Program-made: the position numbers and the translations under genes
Part shown: in pieces, positions 35,654 to 45,223 of the stretch
Position numbering within the stretch: position 1 is the stretch's first letter
Layout of the letters: every line of letters begins with the position of its first letter
Assembly (NCBI RefSeq): GCF_009756665.1
Contig: NZ_CP037953.1
Location: forward strand, 2,976,001-3,040,000
DNA from: Permianibacter aggregans
Lineage (GTDB): Bacteria > Pseudomonadota > Gammaproteobacteria > Enterobacterales > Permianibacteraceae
Length of the DNA stretch: 64,000 bases
Reading direction: 5' to 3'
The notes under the pieces: generated by a model
What the model was told of the DNA's origin: nothing
The model's database searches: none
What the model saw: the letters and a program-made list of their open reading frames with translations, nothing else

Positions 35654-37979
35654 CTTCACTGCTGGGCAGTGGCGGCAAGGTTTGCCGCGCGCCGGTTGAT
35701 GAACTTTGACGCGGTGATTGAATATGACGCCGCGGATTCACCGGTGCGCTGCGCCATTCCTGGCTTGCTTCATTGCCCACTTTGAAAAACGCCACGGTGG
35801 TTTTCAAGGCGCTGGCTTGTTCGTTCATCGATTCGGCCGTTGCTGCCGCTTCTTCAACCAACGCCGCGTTGTGTTGGGTAGTGTCGTCGATGCGTACGAC
35901 AGCGGTATTGATTTGTTCGATGCCGCGCGCTTGTTCGGTTGATGCATTCGATATTTCGCTCATCAGGGTTGCGACCTTGTGCACCGACTCGACAATTTCC
36001 TGAATCGCTTCACCGGCCTGGCTCGCCTGTTTGTCGCCATGGCCGATACGGTCGACCGAATCGGCAATCAGCTGTTTGATTTCTTTTGCAGCCGTAGCCG
36101 AACGCTGAGCAAGGTTGCGCACTTCGCCGGCAACGACGGCAAAACCGCGTCCTTGTTCTCCGGCTCGTGCCGCTTCAACGGCGGCATTCAAGGCCAGAAT
36201 ATTGGTTTGGAAGGCGATGGTATCGATCACCGAAATGATCTCGGCAATTTTGCGTGCCGATTCATTGATGCGACTCATGGTCATGACGACATCATGCACC
36301 ATCTGGCCACCACGTTGTGCTTGCGATGAGGTGTCGCGGGCCAACGCGCTGGCCTGCTTGGCATTATCCGCATTGTGTTTGACGGTGATGCTGAGCTCCT
36401 CCATGCTCGACGCCGTTTCTTCCAGATTACTGGCCTGTTCTTCGGTGCGCGCCGACAGATCGATATTGCCGGCCGACAACTCGGCCGAAGCCGAAGCGAT
36501 CGCGAATGCCGATTCGCGAATCGCAGCAACCATGTCGCGCAGTCTATCCATCGTGTTGTTGACGTCGTTTTTGAGTTGGCCAAATGTACCTTGATATTCA
36601 CGTTCGATACGTGGCTGCAGATTACCCTGGCCCAGCGCGCTCATGACCCGAACAATATCGTTCAAAACCGATTGCGTCGATTCGGTCATCGAATTGATGC
36701 CATTGGCCAGTGTCAGGAAAAAGTTCTCCTTGTTGCCAATATCGATGCGACCACTGAAATCCCCGCTCGTGGTGGCCTGAATGACGGCCGCGATTTCCTG
36801 CTGAATGCGGCGCTCTCGGGTTTTGTCCTGCCATTCAATGACAAAACCGATGCGCTGATTACGTAGATCGAGCACTGGATTGATCGTGATGTCAAAATGC
36901 AACGCACCGATGCGCATTTCGCGGAACAGGCGAGTATCGAGCTGCGCCAATAGCTGCTGTGGGCTGGTACCGAGCATCAGCAGCGGGTCGATGATCCGGC
37001 CAATCAGCTTCTGCTCGTCGAGATCGCTGACCTGCTGGCGCAGTTCGTTACGGTGACGGGCCAGCATCGAAACCATTGATTCATTGGCATAAATGATCGT
37101 GCGATGGTTATCGATGATCATGACGGCGCTGTCGACCTGATCGAGCGCGGTGCGAATACGGGCATTCTCATCGGCTTTACGTCGGTTTTCCTGCAACTGG
37201 GTTTGCATCACCGCCATCGCCGCGACGACGCTTTGCTGGTCGCCGGATTTGACATGCAACGGGTAATCCAGCTCACCGCGCGCCACCGCGTTTGATGCTT
37301 CCCATAGCGTACGCGGTTCGGCCCCCAGGTCTTGTAGTAGCGAACGGGTAACGCGATAGCTGAAGCTGAGGGAAATGACAATCGCCAATGCGCCAACAAT
37401 GATCAAACTCCATTCGGTAAAACGGACGTTATCGTTCGAGGTCGTGGCTTCGGAATGCGCCAACGCGGTTTGAAAGTTGATGTAGGCTTCGGTGCTGCGG
37501 ATGCTATCGAGCAGTGCTGGTCGCATGATATCGACGACGTTGGCACGGGCTGCATCGAGTTGGCCAGTTTCGACTTGGGACTTCAAGCGGCCAATATGGC
37601 GATGCATCGTTTGTACGCTATCCTGTAGACGATCGTAAAGCCGCAGACCTTCGCTGCTGCGTGTCGCCGCTTTCAGCAACACCAGTTCTTCATCGATCAG
37701 GGCTTTGGCGCTGTCCATTTGCGCGAACATTTCCTGGCGAAACGATGGCGAGGTATCGACAAACAACAGGTAGGAGGCGCGGGCGATATCGTTGATTTGG
37801 TTGACCACCAGATTGGCGCGCGCCACCGTTGGCATGCGGTCGGTGGTCAAATCATCGAGCAGGCGACTGACCGCGTTCATTTGTAGCGTCGCAAAAACCA
37901 GAATGAGGATCAGCATGCTGCCCAGCACACCGAATCCAAACATCAAACGGTTGGCGACGCTCCAACGGGAAATGCCCAT
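35631..37979 (-). CDS. Methyl-accepting chemotaxis protein with PAS domain and CheR-docking tail
   Basis: 782 residues. The first membrane helix is at about 10-32, a periplasmic four-helix region at about 35-185 and a second helix at about 190-212. Then come a HAMP, a PAS (about 275-385, IDNHRTIIYANESM), a second HAMP-like segment and the signalling domain, whose tip is IDTIAFQTNILALNAAVEAA. The last residues are DDDWAEF. DWAEF fits the x-W-x-x-F pentapeptide that tethers CheR and CheB in the E. coli receptors Tar and Tsr (NWETF). Its ATG overlaps the stop of cheW (TAATG). Confidence 0.93.
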   Translation of the reverse strand: MGISRWSVANRLMFGFGVLGSMLILILVFATLQMNAVSRLLDDLTTDRMPTVARANLVVNQINDIARASYLLFVDTSPSFRQEMFAQMDSAKALIDEELVLLKAATRSSEGLRLYDRLQDSVQTMHRHIGRLKSQVETGQLDAARANVVDIMRPALLDSIRSTEAYINFQTALAHSEATTSNDNVRFTEWSLIIVGALAIVISLSFSYRVTRSLLQDLGAEPRTLWEASNAVARGELDYPLHVKSGDQQSVVAAMAVMQTQLQENRRKADENARIRTALDQVDSAVMIIDNHRTIIYANESMVSMLARHRNELRQQVSDLDEQKLIGRIIDPLLMLGTSPQQLLAQLDTRLFREMRIGALHFDITINPVLDLRNQRIGFVIEWQDKTRERRIQQEIAAVIQATTSGDFSGRIDIGNKENFFLTLANGINSMTESTQSVLNDIVRVMSALGQGNLQPRIEREYQGTFGQLKNDVNNTMDRLRDMVAAIRESAFAIASASAELSAGNIDLSARTEEQASNLEETASSMEELSITVKHNADNAKQASALARDTSSQAQRGGQMVHDVVMTMSRINESARKIAEIISVIDTIAFQTNILALNAAVEAARAGEQGRGFAVVAGEVRNLAQRSATAAKEIKQLIADSVDRIGHGDKQASQAGEAIQEIVESVHKVATLMSEISNASTEQARGIEQINTAVVRIDDTTQHNAALVEEAAATAESMNEQASALKTTVAFFKVGNEASQEWRSAPVNPRRHIQSPRQSSSTGARQTLPPLPSSEDDDWAEF

Positions 37980-38497
37980 TATTCTTGCTCCTGATTCGAT
38001 GGTTCGATGGCCTCACGATCCACATCCGTTTCGTCGATCAATGCCATGTCTTTACTGCTCAATAAGCCTTCAATATCCAGCAGCACAATCAAGCGATTCT
38101 CAATCGCCAATAATCCCTGTAGGTAGCGGGTGTCGAACGCCGCCGATAGATTTGGCGGCGGTTTGATTTGGCCAGGGCTAATCGTGATCACATCGGAAAC
38201 GCTGTCGACGACCAAACCCACTGAGCGTTGTTGCCATTGCAGAATCATCACGACGGTGAATTCATTGTAGACCGGCTGACTGACGCCAAAGCGGATGCGT
38301 AGATCGAGAATCGGCACGATTTCACCGCGCAGATTGATTACGCCTTTGATAAACGCCGGGGCATCGGCCAAAGGCGTGACGGCGGTGTAACCGCGAATTT
38401 CCCGGACATTTAAAATATTGATACCGTATTCTTCGCTGCCAAGCGTAAAGCTCAGAATTTCTTGCGGCAGCACATGGTCATTTTGGGTGTTGCTCAT
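37979..38497 (-). CDS. cheW: Chemotaxis coupling protein CheW
   Basis: Scaffold that links receptors to CheA. 172 residues with the CheW pattern: ILSFTLGSEEYGINILNVREI near the start, then GVINLRGEIVPILDLR in the centre and GLVVDSVSDVI. It overlaps cheA by 4 bp upstream and the MCP by a TAATG junction downstream, showing tight operon coupling. Confidence 0.95.
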   Translation of the reverse strand: MSNTQNDHVLPQEILSFTLGSEEYGINILNVREIRGYTAVTPLADAPAFIKGVINLRGEIVPILDLRIRFGVSQPVYNEFTVVMILQWQQRSVGLVVDSVSDVITISPGQIKPPPNLSAAFDTRYLQGLLAIENRLIVLLDIEGLLSSKDMALIDETDVDREAIEPSNQEQE

Positions 38498-40275
38498 GCC
38501 TTGCCTCCCTGCGTGCGGGTCAGCAATTGTTCGACGTGCAGGATCAACGCCACCCGGCCATCGCCCATGATCGTTGCCGAAGAAATATTGGCCACTTTCT
38601 TGTAGTGCGTTTCCAGGCTCTTGATCACGACTTGCTGTTGTCCGCAGAGTTCATCGACCTGCAAGGCAGCACGCTGACCTTCATGTTCAAGCACGACAAT
38701 CAACGCGTGTTCTGGCGCAGAAAATTGCGGTGTCAGGTTCATCAACTGATGCAGTTGCAGTAGCGGCAGGTACTGGCCGCGAACATTGATCATCTGCGGT
38801 TGACCGGATACCGCACGAACATCACCCGGCTGTGGCTGCAGCGACTCAACAATGCTCTCCACGGGAATGACAAAACGCTGCTCACCGACAGCGACGACCA
38901 TGCCGTCCAGGATTGCCAGCGTTAGCGGCAATCGTATCGTCGTCTGCGTGCCCTGTCCTGGTGTCGAGGAGAGTTCGACACGACCATTCAGCTCGGTGAT
39001 ATTGCGTTTGACGACATCCATACCGACACCACGACCGGAAACATCGGTGACCTGTTCGGCGGTGGAAAAACCTGGTGTGAACAACAACTGCCACAGATCC
39101 TTATCAGGCGTCGTGTCGCTGACATTAAGACCTAGCATGCGTGCTTTGTTCAGAATTTTCTGCCGATTCAAACCGGCGCCATCATCGCTGATGGTGATGA
39201 CAATGCTGCCGCTGCTTTCGTGCGCGGCAAGCTTGATCGTGCCATGTGCGGGCTTGCCCTGTTGCAGCCGTTGCTCTGGTTTCTCAATGCCATGATCGAT
39301 GCTGTTGCGCACCAGATGAGTCAACGGGTCGCTGAGTTTTTCCACCAGGTTTTTATCCAGTTCGGTATGCTCACCGACAAATTCCAGTTCCACGGCTTTG
39401 CCGAGCTGCATGGATAAATCGTGCACGACGCGTGGAAAACGATTGAACACCATGGCAATCGGCACCATGCGAATCGACATGACGGCGCTTTGCAAATGGC
39501 GGGTGTGGCGCTCCAATAAATTCAGCGCCTGTTGTTGCGGTGAATCGAATGCCAGCGTTTCGGCATGGCTCTGTTGCAACATCGATTGCGCAATGATCAG
39601 CTCACCGAGCAGGTTGATGATCTGATCAATCTTGTCGACATGGACTCGTATCGTCGCCGTTTCACTACGGCGTTTTTTCGCTTCACTTAAGGTTTCAACC
39701 TGAGTAGCTGGCGCCGCTGCTGGTTCGGGTAATGGCGCAGCGATAGTTGAGGGTTCGCTGGGTTGCTCGTTTGCCGGGGCGGGGGTGTCAAAGAATCCGT
39801 AGGCTTCGCTGGTCGGCACCGATGAGCTGGGCGCGAAAAAACCATAGCCTTCGTCACTGTCCGGAATGGCTTCGCTGTCGTGTTCGGCGATCAAGGACTC
39901 TAACTTTTCGCAGGCGTCGTTGCAGCGCGTTAAATCCGGTTGTTGTTGCGCCCGGTAACTATTGCGCAATTGCTTCAAAACGTCGGTGGCGTCAAGTAGC
40001 GGCGCGGCCAGCTCGGCGCGCCATTTGATGTCACCACGGCGCAGCCGATCGAACAGGCTTTCCATGACGTGAGTTAACGAGGTCAGTGCGTGAAAACCAA
40101 AAATGCCGGCACTGCCTTTGATCGAGTGGGCGGCGCGCAGAATGGCATCGAGCGCGCCCGGTTCCGGCCGCTGACGGTTCATCGACAACAACAGATGTTC
40201 CATGACGCTCAGGTGCTCGTCGGTCTCTTCGAAAAAGACGTCAATGAATTGCCTGAGGTCGATGCTGACTGCCAT
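38494..40275 (-). CDS. cheA: Chemotaxis histidine kinase CheA (short form)
   Basis: 593 residues. The Hpt domain (P1) has H50 in RAAHSIKGSAGIFG. A linker of about 100 residues replaces a clear P2 CheY-binding domain, so docking may differ from E. coli. Dimerisation (KIDQIINLLGELIIAQSML) is followed by the ATPase, with LVRNSIDHGIE, ISDDGAGL and GRGVGMDVV, and a C-terminal CheW-like domain. It overlaps cheW by 4 bp and lies 12 bp after cheY. Confidence 0.95.
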   Translation of the reverse strand: MAVSIDLRQFIDVFFEETDEHLSVMEHLLLSMNRQRPEPGALDAILRAAHSIKGSAGIFGFHALTSLTHVMESLFDRLRRGDIKWRAELAAPLLDATDVLKQLRNSYRAQQQPDLTRCNDACEKLESLIAEHDSEAIPDSDEGYGFFAPSSSVPTSEAYGFFDTPAPANEQPSEPSTIAAPLPEPAAAPATQVETLSEAKKRRSETATIRVHVDKIDQIINLLGELIIAQSMLQQSHAETLAFDSPQQQALNLLERHTRHLQSAVMSIRMVPIAMVFNRFPRVVHDLSMQLGKAVELEFVGEHTELDKNLVEKLSDPLTHLVRNSIDHGIEKPEQRLQQGKPAHGTIKLAAHESSGSIVITISDDGAGLNRQKILNKARMLGLNVSDTTPDKDLWQLLFTPGFSTAEQVTDVSGRGVGMDVVKRNITELNGRVELSSTPGQGTQTTIRLPLTLAILDGMVVAVGEQRFVIPVESIVESLQPQPGDVRAVSGQPQMINVRGQYLPLLQLHQLMNLTPQFSAPEHALIVVLEHEGQRAALQVDELCGQQQVVIKSLETHYKKVANISSATIMGDGRVALILHVEQLLTRTQGGKA

Positions 40276-40287
40276 GCGTACCCGGCC

Positions 40288-40653
40288 TCATTCCGGCAGA
40301 ACTTTCTGCATGACTTCAAGCAGCTTGTTGGGATCAAACGGTTTGACCATCCAGCCGGTGGCGCCGGCAGCGCGACCTTGCACTTTCAGCTCTTCACTGG
40401 CTTCGGTGGTCAGCACCAGAATCGGGGTGCGCTGGTATTGCGGCAATGCCCGCAAGGCACGAATAAAACTGATGCCGTCCATCACCGGCATGTTTTGATC
40501 GGTCAGCACGGCATCAACGGTTTCGGCGTTGGCCTTGTCCAGGCCTTGCTGACCGTCGTTGGCGTCGATCACTTCATAACCGGCGGTTTTCAGCGTGTAG
40601 CCGACCATTTGTCGAATCGAAGCCGAGTCGTCTACGACCAATACCTTTTTCAT
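40288..40653 (-). CDS. cheY: Chemotaxis response regulator CheY
   Basis: 121 residues, one receiver domain. D8 and D9 are in VVDDSASIRQM, the phospho-acceptor is D52 in LTDQNMPVMDG, and K104 is in MVKPFDP; TTEASEE gives the switch threonine. It belongs to the CheY group of accessory chemosensory clusters. It starts the che genes proper, just before cheA, with the REC-PP2C-HATPase gene 99 bp upstream. Confidence 0.92.
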   Translation of the reverse strand: MKKVLVVDDSASIRQMVGYTLKTAGYEVIDANDGQQGLDKANAETVDAVLTDQNMPVMDGISFIRALRALPQYQRTPILVLTTEASEELKVQGRAAGATGWMVKPFDPNKLLEVMQKVLPE

Positions 40654-40752
40654 CTTCTATTTCCAGATTGACGTGTTGATTCCGGCGGGAAGGACCGGGC
40701 ACGCTGGTACAGCGTTGCACCCTATGTTTATAGTCGAAGAATCGTGATCGCG

Positions 40753-42435
40753 TTAAAGCCGAAGGATGGCGATGCAGGCGTTGCCGGTCGGCAAAATCTC
40801 CACTTCATCGCTGAGTTGATGCACCAGCTTCAGACCGCGTCCGGACTTGGCCGTCAGGCTTTGCACCGGTCCTTCACGCAGCGCCGCGACGTCGTAGCCT
40901 TTGCCGCTGTCGGTGACCTGGATGCGCAGCTGCCAGCGATCGAAGCGCGGCTCAATGGCCAAATCCAGTTTCAGTTCACCATGGCGCAATTCGCTGAGCC
41001 GTTGTTGGCGCGCCGCAAAATACACTGAGAAGCCGTCTTCGCCCTCTTTCAGCGCGCTGGACAGCTCCAGTAAGCCATGATCGATGGCGTTATTGACCAG
41101 CTCGACCAGAATGGTATGGGCGGTGCCGAGCACATTGGCCGCGAGACCGATCCGATTCAGCCATTCAGTCGCGAGCGGCACCGGGTCGAGATGCTGCAAT
41201 TGCAGCCCCGAGAGCCGTAGTCGCCATTCGCAGGCGGCCAGACGTTGGCGCTCGGCGCCGGCGTTGTGACTGGTCGGCATGGCCCGAGATGTTGGCAAGC
41301 GCAGCCAGAGCATCGCGACATCATCATGGGCTGGCTGCTGTTGCAGAAAGCGCTGCAGGCGCTGTTGCAGCGTGGCCATTTCGGCCGGGCCATCATGGCC
41401 GAGCAGCACATTCTCAATGCGGGTGGTGCCGAATTCCTCGCCGCTGGTATTGCGCGCTTCCGGCAAGCCATCGGAACAGGCAAACAGTATGGCGCCGTCC
41501 GGGTACTGGCATTGCTCGACCTGGTTATCGAAACCACTGGCACCCTGCAAACCAAGTGGCAGATGCAGCGAGCAAAAGCGCCGATGCAGGGCGCCTTCGC
41601 CATTGGTCAGCAAGGCATCGGGCATACCTCCATTCCAGATCATCAGGCTGTTGCGGTCGGGGTCGAGTTCGATGGCCAAGGTGCACACAAAGCGATGGGC
41701 CGGGATGTACTGGCGCAGTTGCTTGTGCATTTCGCCAATGATGGCGTTGAGCAAATAGCCTTTGCTGGTCATTGAGTAAAACACTTGCGTGACCGGGATC
41801 AGCGAAATCGCGGCTGACAGGCCATGACCGGTGGCATCGGAAAGCAGCCAGTACAAATGTCCATTCGGGCCGACATTGAACGCCAGCAAATCGCCGCTGA
41901 ACTGTTCGGCTGGCAGCACGTAGTGTTGTGCATATTCCGGCGGCGGGTGCTGGCTGCGGATCAGTCGGTCGTAGAGATAGCGGGCCGCTTCGTTTTCCTG
42001 CTTGGCCCGGTTGATATGGTCGGAGAGCTGTTCGTTTTGTTCGCCGATGTGTTTCTGCAGCAGCGCAATCCGGCACATCGCAGCGATCTTGGCAGCCAGC
42101 AGCGGGTAATCGAACGGCTTGGTGATGAAGTCGTCGCCGCCGGCCAGCAGGCAATCGCGCTGCACCTCGACCGAATGAGTGGCGCTCAGGAACAGAATCG
42201 GCACCCAGCGCTCGGCTTTTGCCCGTAACGCCGCGACCAGTTGCTCGCCATTAATGTCCGGCAGGTCGTAATCGATCAGCACGATATCCGGCAGGACTTC
42301 GCTGAAGCGGGCCAGCGCATCGCTGCCATTGAACGCGGCCAGGGCCTGATGGCCGTTCGACGCAATGAACGTGCACAGCACCTCGTTCTGCAATGGGTCG
42401 TCTTCAACGACCAGAATGGTCAGTGCCGTAGCCAT
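40753..42435 (-). CDS. Receiver - PP2C phosphatase - HATPase protein (HsbR-like)
   Basis: 560 residues. The receiver (about 1-125) has EDD at 11-13 and D55 in LIDYDLPDING. A PP2C-type SpoIIE/RsbU phosphatase (about 165-385) has FSGDLLAF, SDATGHGLSAA and HDDVAMLWLR. A C-terminal RsbW-like HATPase (about 395-560) has ELVNNAIDHGLLEL, DSGKGYD and GRGLKLV. Proteins of this build, such as HsbR of Pseudomonas, switch a STAS antagonist between phospho- and free forms. No STAS gene is found next to it here. It is the first gene of the chemotaxis group. Confidence 0.87.
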   Translation of the reverse strand: MATALTILVVEDDPLQNEVLCTFIASNGHQALAAFNGSDALARFSEVLPDIVLIDYDLPDINGEQLVAALRAKAERWVPILFLSATHSVEVQRDCLLAGGDDFITKPFDYPLLAAKIAAMCRIALLQKHIGEQNEQLSDHINRAKQENEAARYLYDRLIRSQHPPPEYAQHYVLPAEQFSGDLLAFNVGPNGHLYWLLSDATGHGLSAAISLIPVTQVFYSMTSKGYLLNAIIGEMHKQLRQYIPAHRFVCTLAIELDPDRNSLMIWNGGMPDALLTNGEGALHRRFCSLHLPLGLQGASGFDNQVEQCQYPDGAILFACSDGLPEARNTSGEEFGTTRIENVLLGHDGPAEMATLQQRLQRFLQQQPAHDDVAMLWLRLPTSRAMPTSHNAGAERQRLAACEWRLRLSGLQLQHLDPVPLATEWLNRIGLAANVLGTAHTILVELVNNAIDHGLLELSSALKEGEDGFSVYFAARQQRLSELRHGELKLDLAIEPRFDRWQLRIQVTDSGKGYDVAALREGPVQSLTAKSGRGLKLVHQLSDEVEILPTGNACIAILRL

Positions 42436-42646
42436 CAGCGGCTCTGCCTGCGGTGCAAGGGATTAGACAATGGGAAGGTGGCGGGATGGGACGGGATGGC
42501 CAATATGGAGTCTCCGGCGGCAGCCAAGGTGTTTAAAACCTAGCAGCCGGCAACCGGATTGCAACCCGACCCCGCCAGAGAAAATCGAGGCCGGAAAACG
42601 ACACCGCCGATGGCTGGCATCGGCGGTGGTAGCTTAGATCGGCGCT

Positions 42647-43135
42647 TCAGGACTTGTCGGATTCTTCGGTGGCTTCTTCGTTCTTGTTGGCGCGTGGTTC
42701 CGGATTGAAGAAGTTGCGTTGCATGGTGCGCAGCATATTCAGGTTTTGCTCGGCCATGCTTTGCATGAATTGCAGCGGATTGGCCTGCCACATCGCTTTC
42801 ATCGGGTCGGTGGCGTCACGGCGGGTGTTCTCGAACAGTTTCATGCTCTGTTCCAGGAACCGGCCAGCCATTGCCTGCATCGAGTCGCCATACATCCGTA
42901 TGCAATGCAACAGAATGTCGGTGCTGAAAATCGGTGTACCTTTTTCTTCTTCTTCCGAAATGATCTGCAGCAACGTGGCGCGGGTCAAATCGTCGCTCGT
43001 TTTCGCGTCTACGACTTTGAACGGCGTGTAGCTCATCACCAATTCTTTTATGTCATGCAAGGTGATGTAACTGCTGATGGCCGTATCGTAGAGACGACGG
43101 TTTGGGTATTTTTTGATGATTCTGACGTCGTTCAT
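42647..43135 (-). CDS. phaR: Polyhydroxyalkanoate synthesis repressor PhaR
   Basis: 162 residues. The DNA-binding N-terminus (IIKKYPNRRLYDTAISSYITL) is the conserved PhaR start. DAKTSDDLTRATLLQIISEEE and two helical PHB-accumulation repeats follow. PhaR binds PHB granules and represses phasin genes. GGAG lies 8 bp before the ATG. No phaC or phasin gene is in the window, so the local context is silent on its target. A long AT-poor gap of 241 bp separates it from the transporter gene upstream. Confidence 0.92.
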   Translation of the reverse strand: MNDVRIIKKYPNRRLYDTAISSYITLHDIKELVMSYTPFKVVDAKTSDDLTRATLLQIISEEEEKGTPIFSTDILLHCIRMYGDSMQAMAGRFLEQSMKLFENTRRDATDPMKAMWQANPLQFMQSMAEQNLNMLRTMQRNFFNPEPRANKNEEATEESDKS

Positions 43136-43376
43136 CTTACTGCTCCATTTGAACGTGAAAGACGGCGTGCTCGGGATACGCCGCTGCCAAGCGATCAGGC
43201 CTGTTCCCCTGACTTACCATTTTCCTGGTCACCGTCACCACGACAGCTTCCGCGCTCGACTGACGGAATTTCGATGGTAGCCAGAGCTTTGTTTCGTTTG
43301 CAAGCGAAAAACCACGCCAGGCGCCGGTTGTACAAGTACGCGTAAACACCCAAGCGGAAAGCAGAAGCCGGAATAT

Positions 43377-45206
43377 TCAGAGCAAACCATAGTACCAAGG
43401 TACGACGATAGAGTAGGTAAACCACAGCAATAACAGCAGCGGCAGACCGGCACGAACAAAGTCATTAAACAGATAACCGCCGGCATTCCAGATCAGAATA
43501 TTGGTTTTGTAGGCCATCGGTGTCGCCATGCTGAGGTTCGCGGCCAACAGCGTCGCGACGACAAACGGCACCGGGTCGACGCCCAGCTGTTGGGCGACGA
43601 TGATGGCAATTGGTGTGCCGATCACGGCTGCGGCGTTATTGTCAACGATATTGGTGAACATCGCAGTCAGCAGCATCATGATCGACAAAATCACCACGAC
43701 CGGCGCCCCGAAACTCAAGGTCACGAACAATTTGGCAATGAAATCGGCGGCACCGGTATACAAAATGGTATTGCCAAGCGACAGGCTGGTGACCATGACC
43801 AGCACCACCTGCAAGCTCAGGCTCTGCACTGCTTCATGCCAGTGCATACAGCGGGTCATCACCATCAGCAGCACGCCAAACAGCGCCGCGATACTGATCG
43901 GCAACCATTCCATGGCCGCCGAGGCCACCACCAACACCATGATCAGCACGGCCAATGGCGCTTGCCGGGTACGCGGCAAATCAAGTGTACCGTCCAGCAC
44001 CAGCAAGTCGCCGGCATGTTTGATTTTGCGCATCTGCTCGGTGCCACCCTGCATCAGCAAGACATCACCAACATGCAGCGGTTCATCAGACAGTGAACGC
44101 TCCGGCAAATCCAAGCGTGCGCCTTCGCGATGCAAGGCCAGGCAGGCTACGCGGTAGCGCTCAAGAAAGCGGGCATCTTTCAGCGTGGAATTGACCAGCG
44201 TTGAGTTCGGCGGAATGACCACTTCGGCCAGTTGCTGATCTTCGCTCGGTATCGCTTCGGTATCGCGGTTTTTCAGCTTGCCGGGAATTAGCGTGACATG
44301 CAGTACGCGCTCGAATTCTTTCAGGTGCTCAGCACGGGCCAGCACAAACAGACGATCGCCTTCGCAAATCATCGCCTGCGGTACCGCCTGGATCGTGATG
44401 TCTTCGCCACGCAGAATTTTTTCGATCTTCAAATTCTTGCCGACTTTTTTGCTGACCTCTTTGACGGTGCGGCCAGCGCAGAAACTTTTTGCCGACACAT
44501 GCAATTGCGCGCTGTACAAACGCGGCACCGTTTGCACGACCACTTTGCGTGGTGGCAGCAGGCGCGGCGCAATCAGCCACAAATAGGTGATGCCGATACC
44601 GGCGCCGATCGCGGCCGGCACCGCGAACGAAAAAATATCGAAATGCGGCAAGCCCTGCCGGGTTGCCATGTCGACCACCAGCAGATTGGTCGAGGTGCCG
44701 ATGGTCGTGATGCTGCCGCCAAGCAGTGTCGCGTGATTGACCGGCAGCAATACCGAACTCGGTGACTCACCGGCGCGCAAACTCAAGCTGACCAATACCG
44801 GAATCAGCACGATCATCACCGGTGTGTTATTGGTGAATGGGCTGATGCAGGACACGAGGATCAAGGTCACCAGCAGCGCCAGGCTCGGACTAAAACGCCA
44901 GAACTTGGCGAGAATGCGGCCCAGCGGTTCCAGCGCGCCGGTGCGCGACAAACCGGTGCTGGCCATGATCAGTGCGCATATCGTGATCACCGCTTCGTTG
45001 CCAAAATTCTGGAACACACCGATCGCGTCGAGTTTGCCGTCCGGGCCTTCGTACGGGAAAAACGTCAGGCCGGTGGCCATGATGATCAGTACGAACAGGC
45101 AACTCGATTCCAGACGGATATCTTCGCGCCGAAATAAATACAGCGCGACGCCGGCCAGTGCCAGCGCCAGAAAGCCGTGTATGCCGGGCCAGTCTGGAAA
45201 TACCAT
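43377..45206 (-). CDS. SLC13-type permease with two TrkA-C (RCK) domains
   Basis: 609 residues, about 10-12 membrane helices in two halves flanking a cytoplasmic part. NEAVITICALIMASTG and the repeated ISPFTNNTPVMIVLIPVLVS and NIVDNNAAAVIGTPIAIIVAQQL segments are typical of the SLC13/divalent-anion symporter group. Between the halves lie two TrkA-C-like regulatory domains: the first ends GDRLFVLARAEHL and the second contains GDVLLMQGG. The substrate (sulfate, dicarboxylate or other) cannot be fixed from sequence. Confidence 0.82.
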   Translation of the reverse strand: MVFPDWPGIHGFLALALAGVALYLFRREDIRLESSCLFVLIIMATGLTFFPYEGPDGKLDAIGVFQNFGNEAVITICALIMASTGLSRTGALEPLGRILAKFWRFSPSLALLVTLILVSCISPFTNNTPVMIVLIPVLVSLSLRAGESPSSVLLPVNHATLLGGSITTIGTSTNLLVVDMATRQGLPHFDIFSFAVPAAIGAGIGITYLWLIAPRLLPPRKVVVQTVPRLYSAQLHVSAKSFCAGRTVKEVSKKVGKNLKIEKILRGEDITIQAVPQAMICEGDRLFVLARAEHLKEFERVLHVTLIPGKLKNRDTEAIPSEDQQLAEVVIPPNSTLVNSTLKDARFLERYRVACLALHREGARLDLPERSLSDEPLHVGDVLLMQGGTEQMRKIKHAGDLLVLDGTLDLPRTRQAPLAVLIMVLVVASAAMEWLPISIAALFGVLLMVMTRCMHWHEAVQSLSLQVVLVMVTSLSLGNTILYTGAADFIAKLFVTLSFGAPVVVILSIMMLLTAMFTNIVDNNAAAVIGTPIAIIVAQQLGVDPVPFVVATLLAANLSMATPMAYKTNILIWNAGGYLFNDFVRAGLPLLLLLWFTYSIVVPWYYGLL

Positions 45207-45223
45207 TTACGCGCATGCTCCCT

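Noticed and set aside
43137-43349. A 70-codon minus-strand frame directly upstream of phaR
   Set aside because: No ribosome-binding site and composition not protein-like; the gap is more likely the phaR promoter region, with the phaR Shine-Dalgarno at its end.
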